From assembly GCA_000708835.1 (NCBI GenBank), contig DF237642.1, positions 1 through 42,901 of the forward strand: 42,901 nt of DNA, read 5' to 3'. The notes beneath the pieces are model-generated. The model worked only from the letters and a program-made list of their open reading frames with translations. It was not told the DNA's origin and did no database searches. Within the stretch, counting starts at the first letter, position 1. Every line of letters begins with the position of its first letter. The position numbers and the translations under genes were made by a program. This document shows, one piece after another, positions 12,692 through 23,997 of this stretch. Origin of the DNA: Klebsormidium nitens. Taxonomy: Eukaryota; Streptophyta; Klebsormidiophyceae; Klebsormidiales; Klebsormidiaceae.

Positions 12692-13222
12692 GGCGCCCGC
12701 TGAAAGGGCGTCCAGACAAAAACGTCTACCTACGTTCGCTTTCTCACTTGTCGCTTCGGCCCTGGCAGAGGCTGTCTTCCAGACCCCCACCGCACCGTCT
12801 GAGCTTGCCAAGCATAGCTTATGGATTTTGTTCATAGACGTCTACATAAGATAGTCAGCGTTCTTAGCGCGCGTGCGCGCGTTGCTCCTCATGCAGAAGG
12901 GACGCACAGGATAAATCTGCACAGACTCGAAGTTGAAGTTGCAGCCTATGCAGCCTCAGGCTCAGGACAGATTTGCAACTTGCGTGGTAGGTGGAACGCT
13001 GCATCAGGCCTCCATTCACAGCCGAAACTGTAGGAACGTCCATTTTTGCTGCACTATAAAGGAAGCAGGCCTTTTCCTCTTTGGCACGGGCAGAATCGAG
13101 CCGAGCGCCGAGATATTGATCGTTGAATCGCGGCTCATTGAGGTTTTCTAATCTGTCTTGAAAGAAGCGCTTGCAACCTCTGGAAGCATTCCTTAAATCT
13201 GCCTAGAAACTGAGTAAGAAGC
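12692..13222. promoter_or_regulatory. divergent promoter region shared by the UBX gene and the sugar transporter
   Basis: The two start codons (12691 minus and 13223 plus) face away from each other across about 530 bp, so both promoters and 5' untranslated regions must lie here. I see no convincing TATA box or named element. A short CG-alternating run (GCGCGCGTGCGCGCG, about 12867-12881) is in the middle. Confidence 0.6.
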
Positions 13223-16200
13223 ATGGGGAAGGACGAGCGGAAGCATTCTGATTCAGACTCCTCGCCGCCAAGCCGAGACTATGGAGACCCTGGGGTTTTT
13301 GAAAAAGAGGCCATGATTGGAAACGGGGCGAGGTCAAGTGTGGCGGAGGCGGCAGCCAATCAGAAGGCAGAATCATTAGGAGAGCAGCTTACCAAGGCTG
13401 TCACTGCAAGTACACAAGCTCTGCAGGCATTGAATGCACCTATCGTTCTAGCGATCACATCCTATGCGATCTGCAGCTCCTGTATGCTCGTTGTCAACAA
13501 GGTTAGTGCTTTCTTTGAAGGTGCCTTTGAAGTAGCTTTTTGCTCATTGAGGTCTTTCAAAAACCAATCAACAAAAGTGCAATATATGAAGGATGTTTCA
13601 GCATTCTTTCTGCTAGCAGAGCCTGTTCAACGGATGTGAGCTGAGTCGGGTGGTGCTTTCAGTCAGCTGACAGCAATTTTCAACGGGTACAATTCTGAAT
13701 ACCTAAAGCGAAGATTGCCAGGTTTGATTGCCACATTATGAGCCCAGGGTATCTCCATTTTGAGCATGACAGTTCTTAGCGGTGAATGGCTGGTGTGGAC
13801 TAGGAACTATCGCTGAGGGCCATCACCTGGACCTTCATCTCTTCGGCAGCTACAATCATGGCAACTTCATACGGCTGGCTCGGTTGTTGCACGAGTTCCA
13901 AATTCTGTCCACACTCTATCCGTATAACTTGTCAAGGAGAGGTCGTGAGCTGGTGCGCCAGCGCTCAGTGACCACCTATTTGTTAGACCTGTCCTGGATC
14001 CTTGTTCAGTGCGCACGTTTGCAGGGTCCATTGCTGGCCACTGGACCTTGACTGTAGTATCTACTTATGCAAAGGGAAAGGGGGGGCTGGTCAGCGCTTG
14101 CCCCCCTTGATCTGTATTATGTTCTTTCTTGTCCTTGTGCCGGCTAATTGAGGAGACCAGACGGACAGGGAGCCTGATGTGTCATGGATGAGATACAAAC
14201 AGGTTGCACCAGTGTATCTTGGCTTGGCACCCAAACCGCTTGACATCAATGTATTAGCCAGTGAACTCCTTGAAACTATCTGCATTGAGGGCTGCATCAG
14301 AACTTTGTATTTTTGTCTGCAGGTGACTGTTCACTTGATTCCCGCTCCTTCGATCGTACTGAGCATACAGATGTACTTTTCAGCCCTATTCGTGAAAGCT
14401 CTCAAGGATATGCGGCTCGTAGAGGCAGACGACCTTGAATGGGGCAAGGTGAGGCTCGCTTGAAAACTCGCATTCTTCGAAACGCTTCAGGAAAGTCTCT
14501 ATATTGATGATGACCCTCAGTACTGAAAGCATGAGTCTTGGCACCTACGAATGCTCTCAGCTATGAAGTATACAAAGGACAACAGGAACTGGCAGATACC
14601 ATTTGCTGACAAGCGCGGTTCTTTGTTTGCAGATCAAGCTCTTTTGGCTCGTGGCATTCGCGTTTCTGGCTGGGATCTACGCAAACATGAAGACTCTACA
14701 GTATGCCAACGTAGACACGTGAGTATCCTGCGAGCTCAGTCCTTGTCTTCGCATCCATCCACATTGCAGACCCCCACTACACTTAAGAATCCTGTGCACA
14801 GTCTTTCTGCTGATCCGATTCTTAGTCCGCCTCGAGTCTGGTTCATAGAATGGTCGTTTGTCTAACGCGTGTCGTTAGAATGCTTTTGTAAGCCCTTCTC
14901 ATGTATCTGTTCCCAGTACATCGGCTCTGAGGCATGCTCCCGTGTCAACACGCATTTCTCCTCTTTTACGTTCAGATTCATTGTCATTCGCTCCTCAACA
15001 CCGCTCCTCATCTCCCTGATGGACTTTGTGTTCCTGGGCCGAGAACTCCCGTCTCTGCGGTCGTGCTGTTCCCTCCTCGTCGTGTTGGTGGGAGCAACTG
15101 GGTAAGTCGTGCATTTGGTACAATCCAAAAATGGGTTTCCTCTAGAGCTTTGCGTCTGCTCTTTCAAGCAGAAAGATAAAAGCTGCGCCAACCGTCGGAT
15201 TGAACGATTGAGTAGGACCGATTCCCAAGAAGTCTTCCTTGCGCCCGAAGCTCCAGGCTTGAAGATAGTGGAGCGAAATTTCTGATTGCCAGGGGGAAAC
15301 GGGTTACTGACGAGGTTCTTCCAATTGCAAATTCTTCAGGACAGTCAGCCTTGACCTCCAGAAACTATGGTTTTCTCCTCGTGTTGGAATTTATCGGGGT
15401 CTCCCCAGAAGTTACGCCGAAAAGGACACTTTGAAAGCTGCCTCATTTCCCCAAGGTTGTATTCTTCTTTTCTCCCTTCTGGTCCATTCCAACAAGTCTC
15501 CCCTTTCACGAGTGAGGCTTTGTCTTGAATACGGAAAGAAGACTACTTATCGAGATCTCCAGCGGCTTGAAGGAGCACCACACTGTCAAAGCAGGCACCT
15601 GATCGGAGACAGTTTACTTTCGCAAAGCGGGACTTCTTTGGTCGGGGTCCACTTGAAAGTCTTTCTTTCGATTCAATTTGCACACGCCACTTCTACAATT
15701 AAATGCACCGTCCAAACATTCATTTGAATCCTGCTGGATGCCAAAATGCTTGCGGCACCCCCGCACATGGGGACGGCACCTCAGGTCAGCGTCGTTCAAG
15801 ACCGCTCGACGTTTTGAACCGTTCAGTCAAAATTTCAACCCACATGCTGTCGCTATCTCACCAAGCACGCTTTGGTCATTGCTCCCCCGCAGGTACGTCA
15901 TCACGGACGCCAACTTTCAGATCCGCGCCTACGCGTGGATCGTCGTGTGGCTGTGCGTCTTCACGTTCGACCAAATCTACATCAAGTACGTCGTCGACAC
16001 CGTGCCGATGACCACGTGGGGCCGCGTCATCTACTCGAACGCGATCGCGGCGCTCCCGGTAACGGTCCTGAGCCTGGTGCAGCAGGAGCAGGCGGTGCTC
16101 TTCTCAGCGTCGTGGGGGGGCTACGCGGCGCTGCTGCTCTCGTGTTTGATGGGGCTTGCGATGAACTACAGCGCGTACACGCTGCGGCACATGGTGTCGG

Positions 16201-17006
16201 CGACGTCATTTACGGTGAGCGGCAAAGGCCGTTTGGGTGTTTTGCATTGGGACGCCTCGTGTGGCACCGGAAGAGAAGAAGTGGTTTGTGTCCCGGGGCA
16301 GCTGTAAGTAGAAGCTTGGGGAGATTGGGGAGAGTTGCGGGTCGAACGGTTGTTGTCCGTTATCCCTGCGGCAATACTTCTTTCCTCCTCCTCGACTTTC
16401 CTCCGAAGTCTGATTTCACGGGCCGGACCGGATACAGTAGGATTGCGGAACGATCCGACAAATCGTGCCGTGCAACAGCCAGTAAGGTTGTCGTTGCCAG
16501 AACTCGTCACTGCAGGCGTGTTGGGGACGGGTTTGCTTGCGTTGCCACGTTGAACGGCGTTGCATGGCTCGGTAATGCAGAATCTACATCCGCTTGAGTT
16601 TTTCCTGAGCAGCGAAGCGTTCAATATCTGTTTGGTGGGTTCTCTACAACCGTGTGTCAACGTGGCACAAGTTGATCGGCATATTGCCTTTTGCAAGCGT
16701 TTGGCAAGCTCGCTACGCCTGCTGCTAAGCGGGGAGCGCAGAAGGCCATCCAATTGAGAAGTCTCAGAGGCCGATCAGCCGAGTACCCGTCTACCCCACT
16801 CGCTTTAACTATACTGAAGACTCTCCTTTGCCTCGTTGCAGGTCATTGGCACTCTGTGCAAGATTCTGAGCGTCTTGGTGAACTGCTTGATCTGGGATAA
16901 GCATGCGTCGGCAGTTGGCTTGGCGTACCTGTATGTTTGCTTGGTAGCGGGGAGTTTGTACCAACAAGCCCCAATGAGGCGACAAAAAACCATGCCTACG
17001 AGTTGA
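13223..17006 (+). CDS. GONST3/GONST4-type nucleotide-sugar transporter (6 exons, 367 aa)
   Basis: Exons: 13223-13501, 14323-14448, 14633-14718, 14976-15101, 15893-16214 and 16842-17006. All are GT-AG with consistent phase, stop TGA. After a hydrophilic N-terminus of about 70 residues come hydrophobic segments typical of the drug/metabolite transporter superfamily: VLAITSYAICSSCMLVVNK, then KLFWLVAFAFLAGIYANMKT, then FIVIRSSTPLLISLMDFVFL, and a C-terminal half with TWGRVIYSNAIAALPV and SATSFTVIGTLCKI. Segment order, the RSSTPL box and the WDKH box match plant GONST3/GONST4 (GDP-sugar, including GDP-fucose) transporters of the Golgi, which have a similar length (GONST3 372 aa). The family nucleotide-binding motif GxxNK is GTLCK here (residues 316-320), so Cys replaces the usual Asn. 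The substrate is inferred from clade only. The protein would exchange nucleotide sugar for GMP across the Golgi membrane for wall polysaccharide or glycan synthesis. Confidence 0.9.
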
Positions 17007-17988
17007 AAACAAGTTAGATGCTCTCTTTAGTTACTTAGGTCTGAAAGGTACAGCAAGGAACCTGATGACCGATTGCACACCGGCGACTAAGTTATAGGAG
17101 GGAGAGGACTAGTAGGAGTTGCAAGGATGCTATGCGAGCATGGCATTCCGAGTTCATTACGTCCGTTCAAGCGCTCTCCTCGGGAAGGTTTCCGTACCCC
17201 AGATGCTCAATTGTGCCAGTGCTTGAATGTCCTCCGGGATATCAAGCCGATGCCCAGCCTGGCAGAGCTGACAACGGACCCAATATAGACTGCTGCATAA
17301 TGGCAGTAAGCGAGAGAATTGCATGCAGAGTGCTCGGGGGAATATGAGATTCAACTCGATGTTTAAGCCCACTTGTCATTGGATCGCGGCAGGCTCGTAG
17401 CTGTTCTATACATGAACCAGATTCACCAATGGCGGCGCTTGCGGCAGGAGAGGATTGAGTACGCGATTTTGTAGCTGCTCGCATGCGCTGAATGCCATGC
17501 GCATGTGCAGCAACCTGTGGCTTGAAGGCTACATGCCCGTACCGGGGCCAATATATACCATACGCACGACATCTAAGAAGCTGGCGTTCGCGGCCCCTGG
17601 CTGCACGACCAACTTGTTTACCAATACGTTATTCGGGTGAACTGCATATCAGTGCGCCAGGACTAACATAGTTGTCACAATTAACCGGCCGGACTCAGTG
17701 AACAGTATGGATGGCAGAGCCCGAATCAATTTGGTACAGGCATACTAGAGATGCGGCTACTAGAGATGCCAAGCGAGACCGTCTGCATGCAGCTATAGAT
17801 GGATCACTGTGAAATAAATGCACACATTTATAGAAGTAATAATGACGGTCGGACAGGCTTGGATCGTTGATCGGATATGCACATTGTCAAACAATGTGCA
17901 ACTGTCGGGCTATTAGATGGATCGACCGGCCAACTTAATACCAACAAAGCACCCAATCAATGGCAAAGCACGTTACAGCCAAGATTGT
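17007..17988. other. convergent 3' intergenic region
   Basis: This lies between the stop codon of the transporter (plus) and that of the LPA3-like gene (minus), so it should hold both 3' untranslated regions and terminators. No coding exon was recognised. A 15-bp tandem duplication (TACTAGAGATGC motif) occurs around 17743-17769. Confidence 0.5.
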
Positions 17989-20900
17989 TCAGGTCCTCCA
18001 GTCATTTGATTCTTCCAGTGAGGAATCGTCTTCCCACCATGTCGATGTCTGCGACAGGGACGAGAGGAGTTCAGAGCATATATTAGTGCTTACCAGCAGA
18101 TTAGAATGCACACGCGCATACATTGGGCAAACTAGCCAGCTCGCGGCTCGGTCTTGCCAGCGCCAGAACAAGAGACGACACTGGCCCATCGCACCCGCAC
18201 GGAACACATTCTTCCGAACAGAGGATTGGACTTGAGCCGATGCTCTGCAGCAGCAAAATCTCTTCTCAACGATTTTGTCATATGACGGGAAACCTCGTCC
18301 GGACACGGAATCCCACTCTCTGCCAAAGGCCTTCACATCCGAGGAAGAGCACGCACGCACCCACAATGCATCCGCACGCTAAAACTGTCCAGACAAACGA
18401 AAACCCCTTCCGGACACGCGATCTCGCTCTCGTCCAAAGGCGTTCGCATCCGAGGACTATCACGTGGAGACCAAAGTATTACCCGCCCGCTGATACTGTC
18501 CAGACAAGGACACTCCATCCCGGAAGCAAAAGTGTGCCCCAAAAAAGAATCACATACGCACCTAAATATTACCCGCTCGCCGCAGTCTGTGCTCACCTTA
18601 TACCCCCGCCGGAGGAACTGCAGCGCGCTGCCCTCCTCCTCCGTGTTGAGCCCGAGCGAGATGAGCAGCTCCTCCTTCACCTGCCCCAGCGTGAAGCGCT
18701 CCGCGTCCTCCGCCACGCACACGTACGTCCCGTCGCCCTGCTTCAGCATCACCTGCCACGGGCCTGCACAAATGCACGCAAAGACCTGTTATTTTTCTGC
18801 CTTTGTCTTCTCTTTATGTTCGTTTCTCTTTAATTGTCTCGATTCTTTCCGAAATCTATTCTGTGTTTCATCGCCCTGCTTCCGCATAACCTGCCACGGG
18901 CCTGCACAAATGCACGCAAAGACCCATTTATTTGTCTGCCTTTGTCTTCTCTTTGTGTTCGTTTCTCTTTAATTGTCTCGATTCTGTCAGAAATTTGTTC
19001 TGCGTTTCGTCGCCCTGCTTCAGCATCACCTGCCACGGGCCTGCGCCAACAACCGTGCATTTGTTTTCCGCTGTATTTGGCTTCTTTCGCCCTTTCCATC
19101 CGCTTCCTTCCCTTGCTTGATTACGCTTTCTGTCAGCAGGTCGCGAATCCTCGGGATGCTCGATTCTGCAGCGCAGCCGCCCAGATTGGGAACAAGGAAT
19201 ACAGTGCAAAATTAGCCCAAATTCGTCAGGACAGTCCTCGTTTCGGCTTCAAGCGTCGACTTTCCGGCAGTCTCAAAGAAGGCAGGAACGAAGCATCAGG
19301 AAGCGTAGAATTCCGACGTCGGAGATTGGACGGCAGCGCTGCGAGTCTTGGTCGTCCACCAGCACTCTCAATACTCCACGGTCCACCCACCAAACGTCGG
19401 CTCGCAGCAAAAGTATTCTGCAAACAACGCCAACACCGGTCCAGCCTTCAAATACCTTACCGGGGTATTGTCTGAGCAACGCGCCGCTGTAATTGATCAG
19501 GAAAGGAGCCACGTTGACGCTCTTGGAGTAGTCCCGTTGCCGGATGTAGAAGACGGGCTTGAAGGTGGATAGGAACCGGTACTGCAGGTCCTTCGGGGGG
19601 AAGCCTAGCAAGCCGAGATCGGACCTGGAGCAAAAAGTTGGCGAAGGTTCCGTTTGTGTGACTTTTTCGTCCTTTATAAGACCGCAAAGCTAACCTTAAG
19701 GAGACGTGTATGGAGAAACAATGGAGAAAGACGGCCTTGCAGAAAGCTAACAAAATACTGACGTGATTTCGGATCAGTGTTCGCGGTCGGACTGGGCGCT
19801 CATGGTGGGGGACCGACGGGACAATGGTACCCTAGTGAATTATCATTCTTCATTCGCATTTCTCGAAGAGGCGAGCTGACGAACCATGAAACTACCCCAA
19901 GTTTCCGAACAAGTCGCACCTCTCCAAACCCCTTTCAGACCGGTGGACCACGAGGTGGACCAGTGTGGGTCCGACCTGGTTGCAGGCACTTACGAAGCAG
20001 CCTTTGCTTTGTGCCATTATCTCGCTCTGCGAGGAGCTTCTATCCTCCCGTCCAAAGATTCCGGCCGTTTTCTCGAAACCATTCCAAAAGGACACAAAGA
20101 AGCCCGTCAGCGGTCAGCCTTTCTGCTCTCGATACTGGCAATCTTTGCTTCGAATCCGGCTCCCGCGCTGCCAAAGGTATCTTGACAGCAGGTTTCGCGT
20201 TTCCTAAAGCCCGACAACTTACCTCAACGTTTCTAACTCCAAGTTGAAGAGGATGACGGGCAGGTCTTTACAAAACGCCGTCTGCACAGAAAACAAACAA
20301 AAGCGGGCAATGTCTTCAGACATGAGAACCGTCGATTGACAAAACCGTCCCCTACCCGCGAAAATCGTTCGGGAGGCCAAAAGATCCCTGACTCAAAATA
20401 GAAACTAACATACAAACAAACAGTAGATTTGGTTCTTACTTCTTTACTTGTTTAGATATTCCTACTTAAAACCATAACAGCATAGATTTTAGCTGGCACT
20501 TCAAAACGCTAAAATTTCATTTGTATCCACCCGCAATTAACACTTCTACAAGGCGACTCACCGCGTAAGCCTCCACCCCTTTCAGCTCCACGGTACTGCA
20601 ATTGAGCACGATCTGCAGCTCCCCCTCCGCGGGGGGCCGCACGAGCGCCGCCACCGACTCGTCGATGTCGCTGAAGTCCAGGTCCAACGCGCTCGTCACT
20701 GCGCCCCAGAAGCCCTTTGAGGCGCCCCCCGGCGCGTCTTCTAGGGTGCCCAAACTTAGGCCAGAAGTCTAGAGAGAGGGAGGAAATTGAGGGTTTGAAT
20801 AGGTATACATTCTGGTTCAATAAGGCAGATGAAAGGCCGTCGAAAGAGCCTTGGAGGCGCCCTGGCGCGTCTTCTAGTGTGCCCGAACCTAGGCCCGACG

Positions 20901-23346
20901 TCGGGAAGAGACGAAAGATTTGGAAGGTTTGAATATCCGCGAGCAAAAAGACTCGTTTTGATAGTAAGAGGCCGTCGAGAGACCCTTTGAGGGCCCCCCC
21001 CGCGCGTCTTCTTGCGTGCCCAGACTCAAGCCCGAAGTCTTGAGAGAGAGGAGGATGTCGAGGATTCGATGGTTCATATGATTGTCTTCACTTTGTTAAA
21101 AGGCCGTCGAAAGACCCTTCGAGGCGCCCCCCCGCACGTCTTCTAGCCTGCTCAAACCTTAAGCCCGACGTCTGGAGGAAGACACGAGTCAAAACTTTGA
21201 AAAGGTTCAAGACTTGGATCTCGATCGCATAGACGAGGCCGTCGAGATATCTGTTCAGTGCATCCTTCGACATGTCCAGGCTCACGTCCGAAGTTTGACG
21301 GAAATGGAAAAAGTTGCGAGGATGTGGAGGGCTTTGACTAGATGGAACACGTTACACGAAACTTCTTTGCAATTTGACGCGCAGGTAATCAAGTGATGAT
21401 TTCGCAAAGATGGCGTTTCGCTGCTTGAAATCTGATTTGCCAATGATTGCGGATCTCGACACAGCAGGCAGCAAAGAAGCAAGGACGACCTTTGTACAAG
21501 CCCGGACTTTTCAAGATCCCAACAAAAGAGCCCTGGCTATATTGACCCAGCCAGTCGTTAGATGCTTCAAGGTTTTGCTTGACACCGAGAGGAAAGGGAG
21601 CCTATCTTACAGGCATAATTACTGCTTGCCTGACCAATCAATCCGGAACTACCTACCGTTGCTAGAGCTGTCTTGAAGTTCCGCACGGCACGCTTCAGCT
21701 CCACTTTATCGGAGAACACCTAAGAGTCGGTATTCACACGCTTGGTTGGGCTGGTTTATCACGTAAACACATACATGCTTTCATTACCAATCATTCAAGC
21801 AGATAAAGGCAGGCGACACTGTTAGAGAGGGGCAAACGATGGACGCTTTAGAGGAGCTACGGAGCCCAGTCTGAGCGCTACACCATTGTGATGCAACTCC
21901 TCCTAGCGGAACTTTCCCAACCCGAAAAGCAGCCGGTCTTGTGCATCTTTACTACGCTCGGCCACTCCTTGATAACAATTGGCATGAGGAAAGTCCATTC
22001 TCAATCTCTCCAGGACGACTTATTATGCGCCAAGCCAAGAAAAAAGTTGACTCCTCACCAGCTTGGCATCTCGACCGGTGCTCTCCTTCAGCTTTCGTGC
22101 CATGACGATGGCCAGCGAAATGTTGGCGTCTGCGAACTCGTCGGAGGCGCCCTGCGAGAGGAACGAAGTGCTTGGATCACACATTGAGACCATTCCATTA
22201 TTTGTGACACTCAGGTGAAACGGATTGCATAAGGGACATACTTGGTACAGGGCATTTGGGGAAATAATATTTTGGTGCTTCTATTACAGGGTCGCTAGAT
22301 TGCCTACCAAGAACGAGAGCCAGAATGTAAACTCGTTGGCTTACCTTGTAACCACTGACCGAGCTTGGAAGAGGCCTGCAAGAGGAAGGCTATCACATCG
22401 CTGAGAGGGGCTTCGTAGAGGGCACAAGAGAAACTGCAAGTGTTTTGCTTTTCAAACACCCGAGAGTCTCCAAACATAAGCACTGATAGATGCTGCAAGG
22501 AACTGATTATGGGAGCTTGTAGTCCACACTGGATCTCAAGCTTGCGAAACTTTCCTGGCCGGATAGAATGACGTTCCACAACCCCCAATAAATAAACGGC
22601 ATGGCAGGAAGCGACACTCACGGAAACTCCACCTCCATCCTTTTGAGTCCATCATCGAGCCCGTACTTGACCGCACGAGCCGCATCTGCAGATTTGTAGA
22701 ATGAACATCTCATGAATTCTGATATGTGAAGTGGCATGCAGCTACTCAGGACTTTTGACCCTATGAAAGAGTTAGTGCAGCATTCCAGAAAGCAGAATGG
22801 GGATAGCCTGAAAGCTTGTCATGCGGATGATGCCCAAACTTAGGAAAGTCGTGTTTTATGGATTGCTTTTAAGTATAAGCCGCATACGAACTATGCTTCT
22901 ATCATATGCCACACTTGCATTCTTTTCGCTTTTGATTCTTTATATTATGCTGCTCTCGTACGCTTTGCGCTTGTTGCTGAAGGCTTTACGAATGTGGGGC
23001 ACTAACCTGAGATCAGAACCTCAAAAGACGCGGGCTTGTACTTCGCAACGCCAGCTTTAGGATCCACGTCTGTTCCGGCAGACGCCCGCACAACGCACCT
23101 TGACCCGCCCCATACTTTCAGCGCAGGCTGCTGAGTGTCACACAACCTAGCACAACCAAGTCTAATTATTTTGATCCCAGAATGTCCTCGTTGGCATGGC
23201 ATATCTGCCCTGGAGGGGAAACAACTTCGGGGCATACAAGGGGCTGGGTATTGCGCAAGAGTATTTTGTGTCAGTTCCACTCGACATGGACTCAACAATC
23301 TGTCAGCAACACAACCTGGTTGTGCGCGGTGCAATGCTGTGGCCAT
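17989..23346 (-). CDS. LPA3-like: LPA3-like DUF1995 plastid protein, photosystem II assembly factor (10 exons, 415 aa)
   Basis: Exons on the minus strand: 23346-23007, 22685-22622, 22375-22345 (only 31 nt), 22151-22059, 21719-21657, 20768-20562, 20281-20223, 19624-19461, 18763-18597 and 18048-17989. All are GT-AG and phase-consistent. The first exon reads as a plastid transit peptide: Arg/Ser/Cys-rich, few acidic residues, ending near residue 90 in CVVRASAG, a typical stromal cleavage context. The rest is one DUF1995 domain: [131 protein letters not shown] and STWWE at the C-terminus. Arabidopsis LPA3 is a stromal protein that works with LPA2 and Alb3 in inserting CP43 into photosystem II. 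The start codon is the first ATG in the open frame; another 5' exon cannot be excluded. Confidence 0.88.
18598..19060 (-). repeat. 138-bp tandem triplication across the acceptor of LPA3 exon 9
   Basis: The sequence GCAG then GCCCGTGGCAGGT (acceptor plus exon start, coding [10 protein letters not shown]) occurs at exon-like starts 19040, 18901 and 18763, spaced 139 and 138 bp. The intervening intron sequence (TTTGTCTTCTCTTT and GTTTCTCTTTAATTGTCTCG on the plus strand) is repeated too. Only the last copy in transcription order (18763) opens into the full exon. The first two diverge after about 35 nt into a frame that stops after some 36 codons. All three acceptors look intact. Confidence 0.92.
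20690..21260 (-). repeat. 133-bp tandem array (4 copies) across the acceptor of LPA3 exon 6
   Basis: The marker GCGCGTCTT or GCACGTCTT (plus strand) recurs at 20732, 20865, 21002 and 21134, spacings 133, 137 and 132 bp. Each unit contains a pyrimidine tract, an AG-type acceptor zone, and the start of the exon (coding [16 protein letters not shown] in the real copy). The real exon (20768-20562) is the last in transcription order. The upstream copies have frame-breaking changes. Copies 3 and 4 keep plausible acceptors (CTCAAG/ACTT and CTCCAG/ACGT). A tail of the unit, GGCCGTCGAGA, also occurs near 21238. Confidence 0.88.
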
Positions 23347-23997
23347 CGCTGCCAGCGCTGCTTGTCAGCCCCTGTTGTCTTCAACAACACAACAACACGC
23401 TGGCAAAGTGAATATCGTGCTATCGTGAAATCCGCGTTCAGGGCAAGCTGGCAATGCAGGTCTCAATACCAACTGGCCCAGTTGGTCACTAATGAAAAGC
23501 CTCTCCTCTATCCTCCAGGTCCTGCTTCGTAAGGGAGGTGCAAAATGCATTGGCTTCCTGGGACCTGCAGGCTCAGCTTCCTGTTGGCATTCAATTTCAA
23601 GTTGCTGGCACAATGGTGTTGGAAGTCTTGCAGGTCGAGCTCCAAGGAGGCGGAGAGGTTTTACCTTTTTCAGGAATTCCCTTTCCTTCTACGTTACATT
23701 GCAATTGAGAGCTTGCCAAACTGTAGGATTCAGGCGATTGCAACGTGAGAAATGTAACGGGGCCTTGGATACAGGATTCTGAATGTCGCAAATCACCCCA
23801 GCATTGAACTGGTATTACTTACCGTTTTGACGAGAAGGAAGCCAGCAAAGCGGCGCTCTGCTACAGCGACGCGATTGCTGGTGTGCAATGCTGGAATAGT
23901 CAAAGTGTTGGCCCTGAGATTCCGGGAAGAAAGCAACTCTGAGCCGGACCTGGTGCTTTACAAAGTTGCGTTGCGCTCTTTGTGGTGCCAAGAAGCA
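23347..23997. promoter_or_regulatory. divergent promoter region shared by the LPA3-like and chorismate synthase genes
   Basis: The start codons at 23346 (minus) and 23998 (plus) face outward across about 650 bp. Both genes encode plastid-targeted proteins, so a common regulatory region is attractive, though this is inference. I recognise no named element. Part of this interval may be 5' untranslated exon; the open frame of the chorismate synthase first exon extends upstream to 23827. Confidence 0.55.

Noticed and set aside
23365-23613. Possible 5' exon for the LPA3-like gene (minus, starting MCQQLEIECQQEAEP)
   Set aside because: Acidic start is unlike a transit peptide and no donor joins it in phase; the ATG at 23346 gives a better leader.
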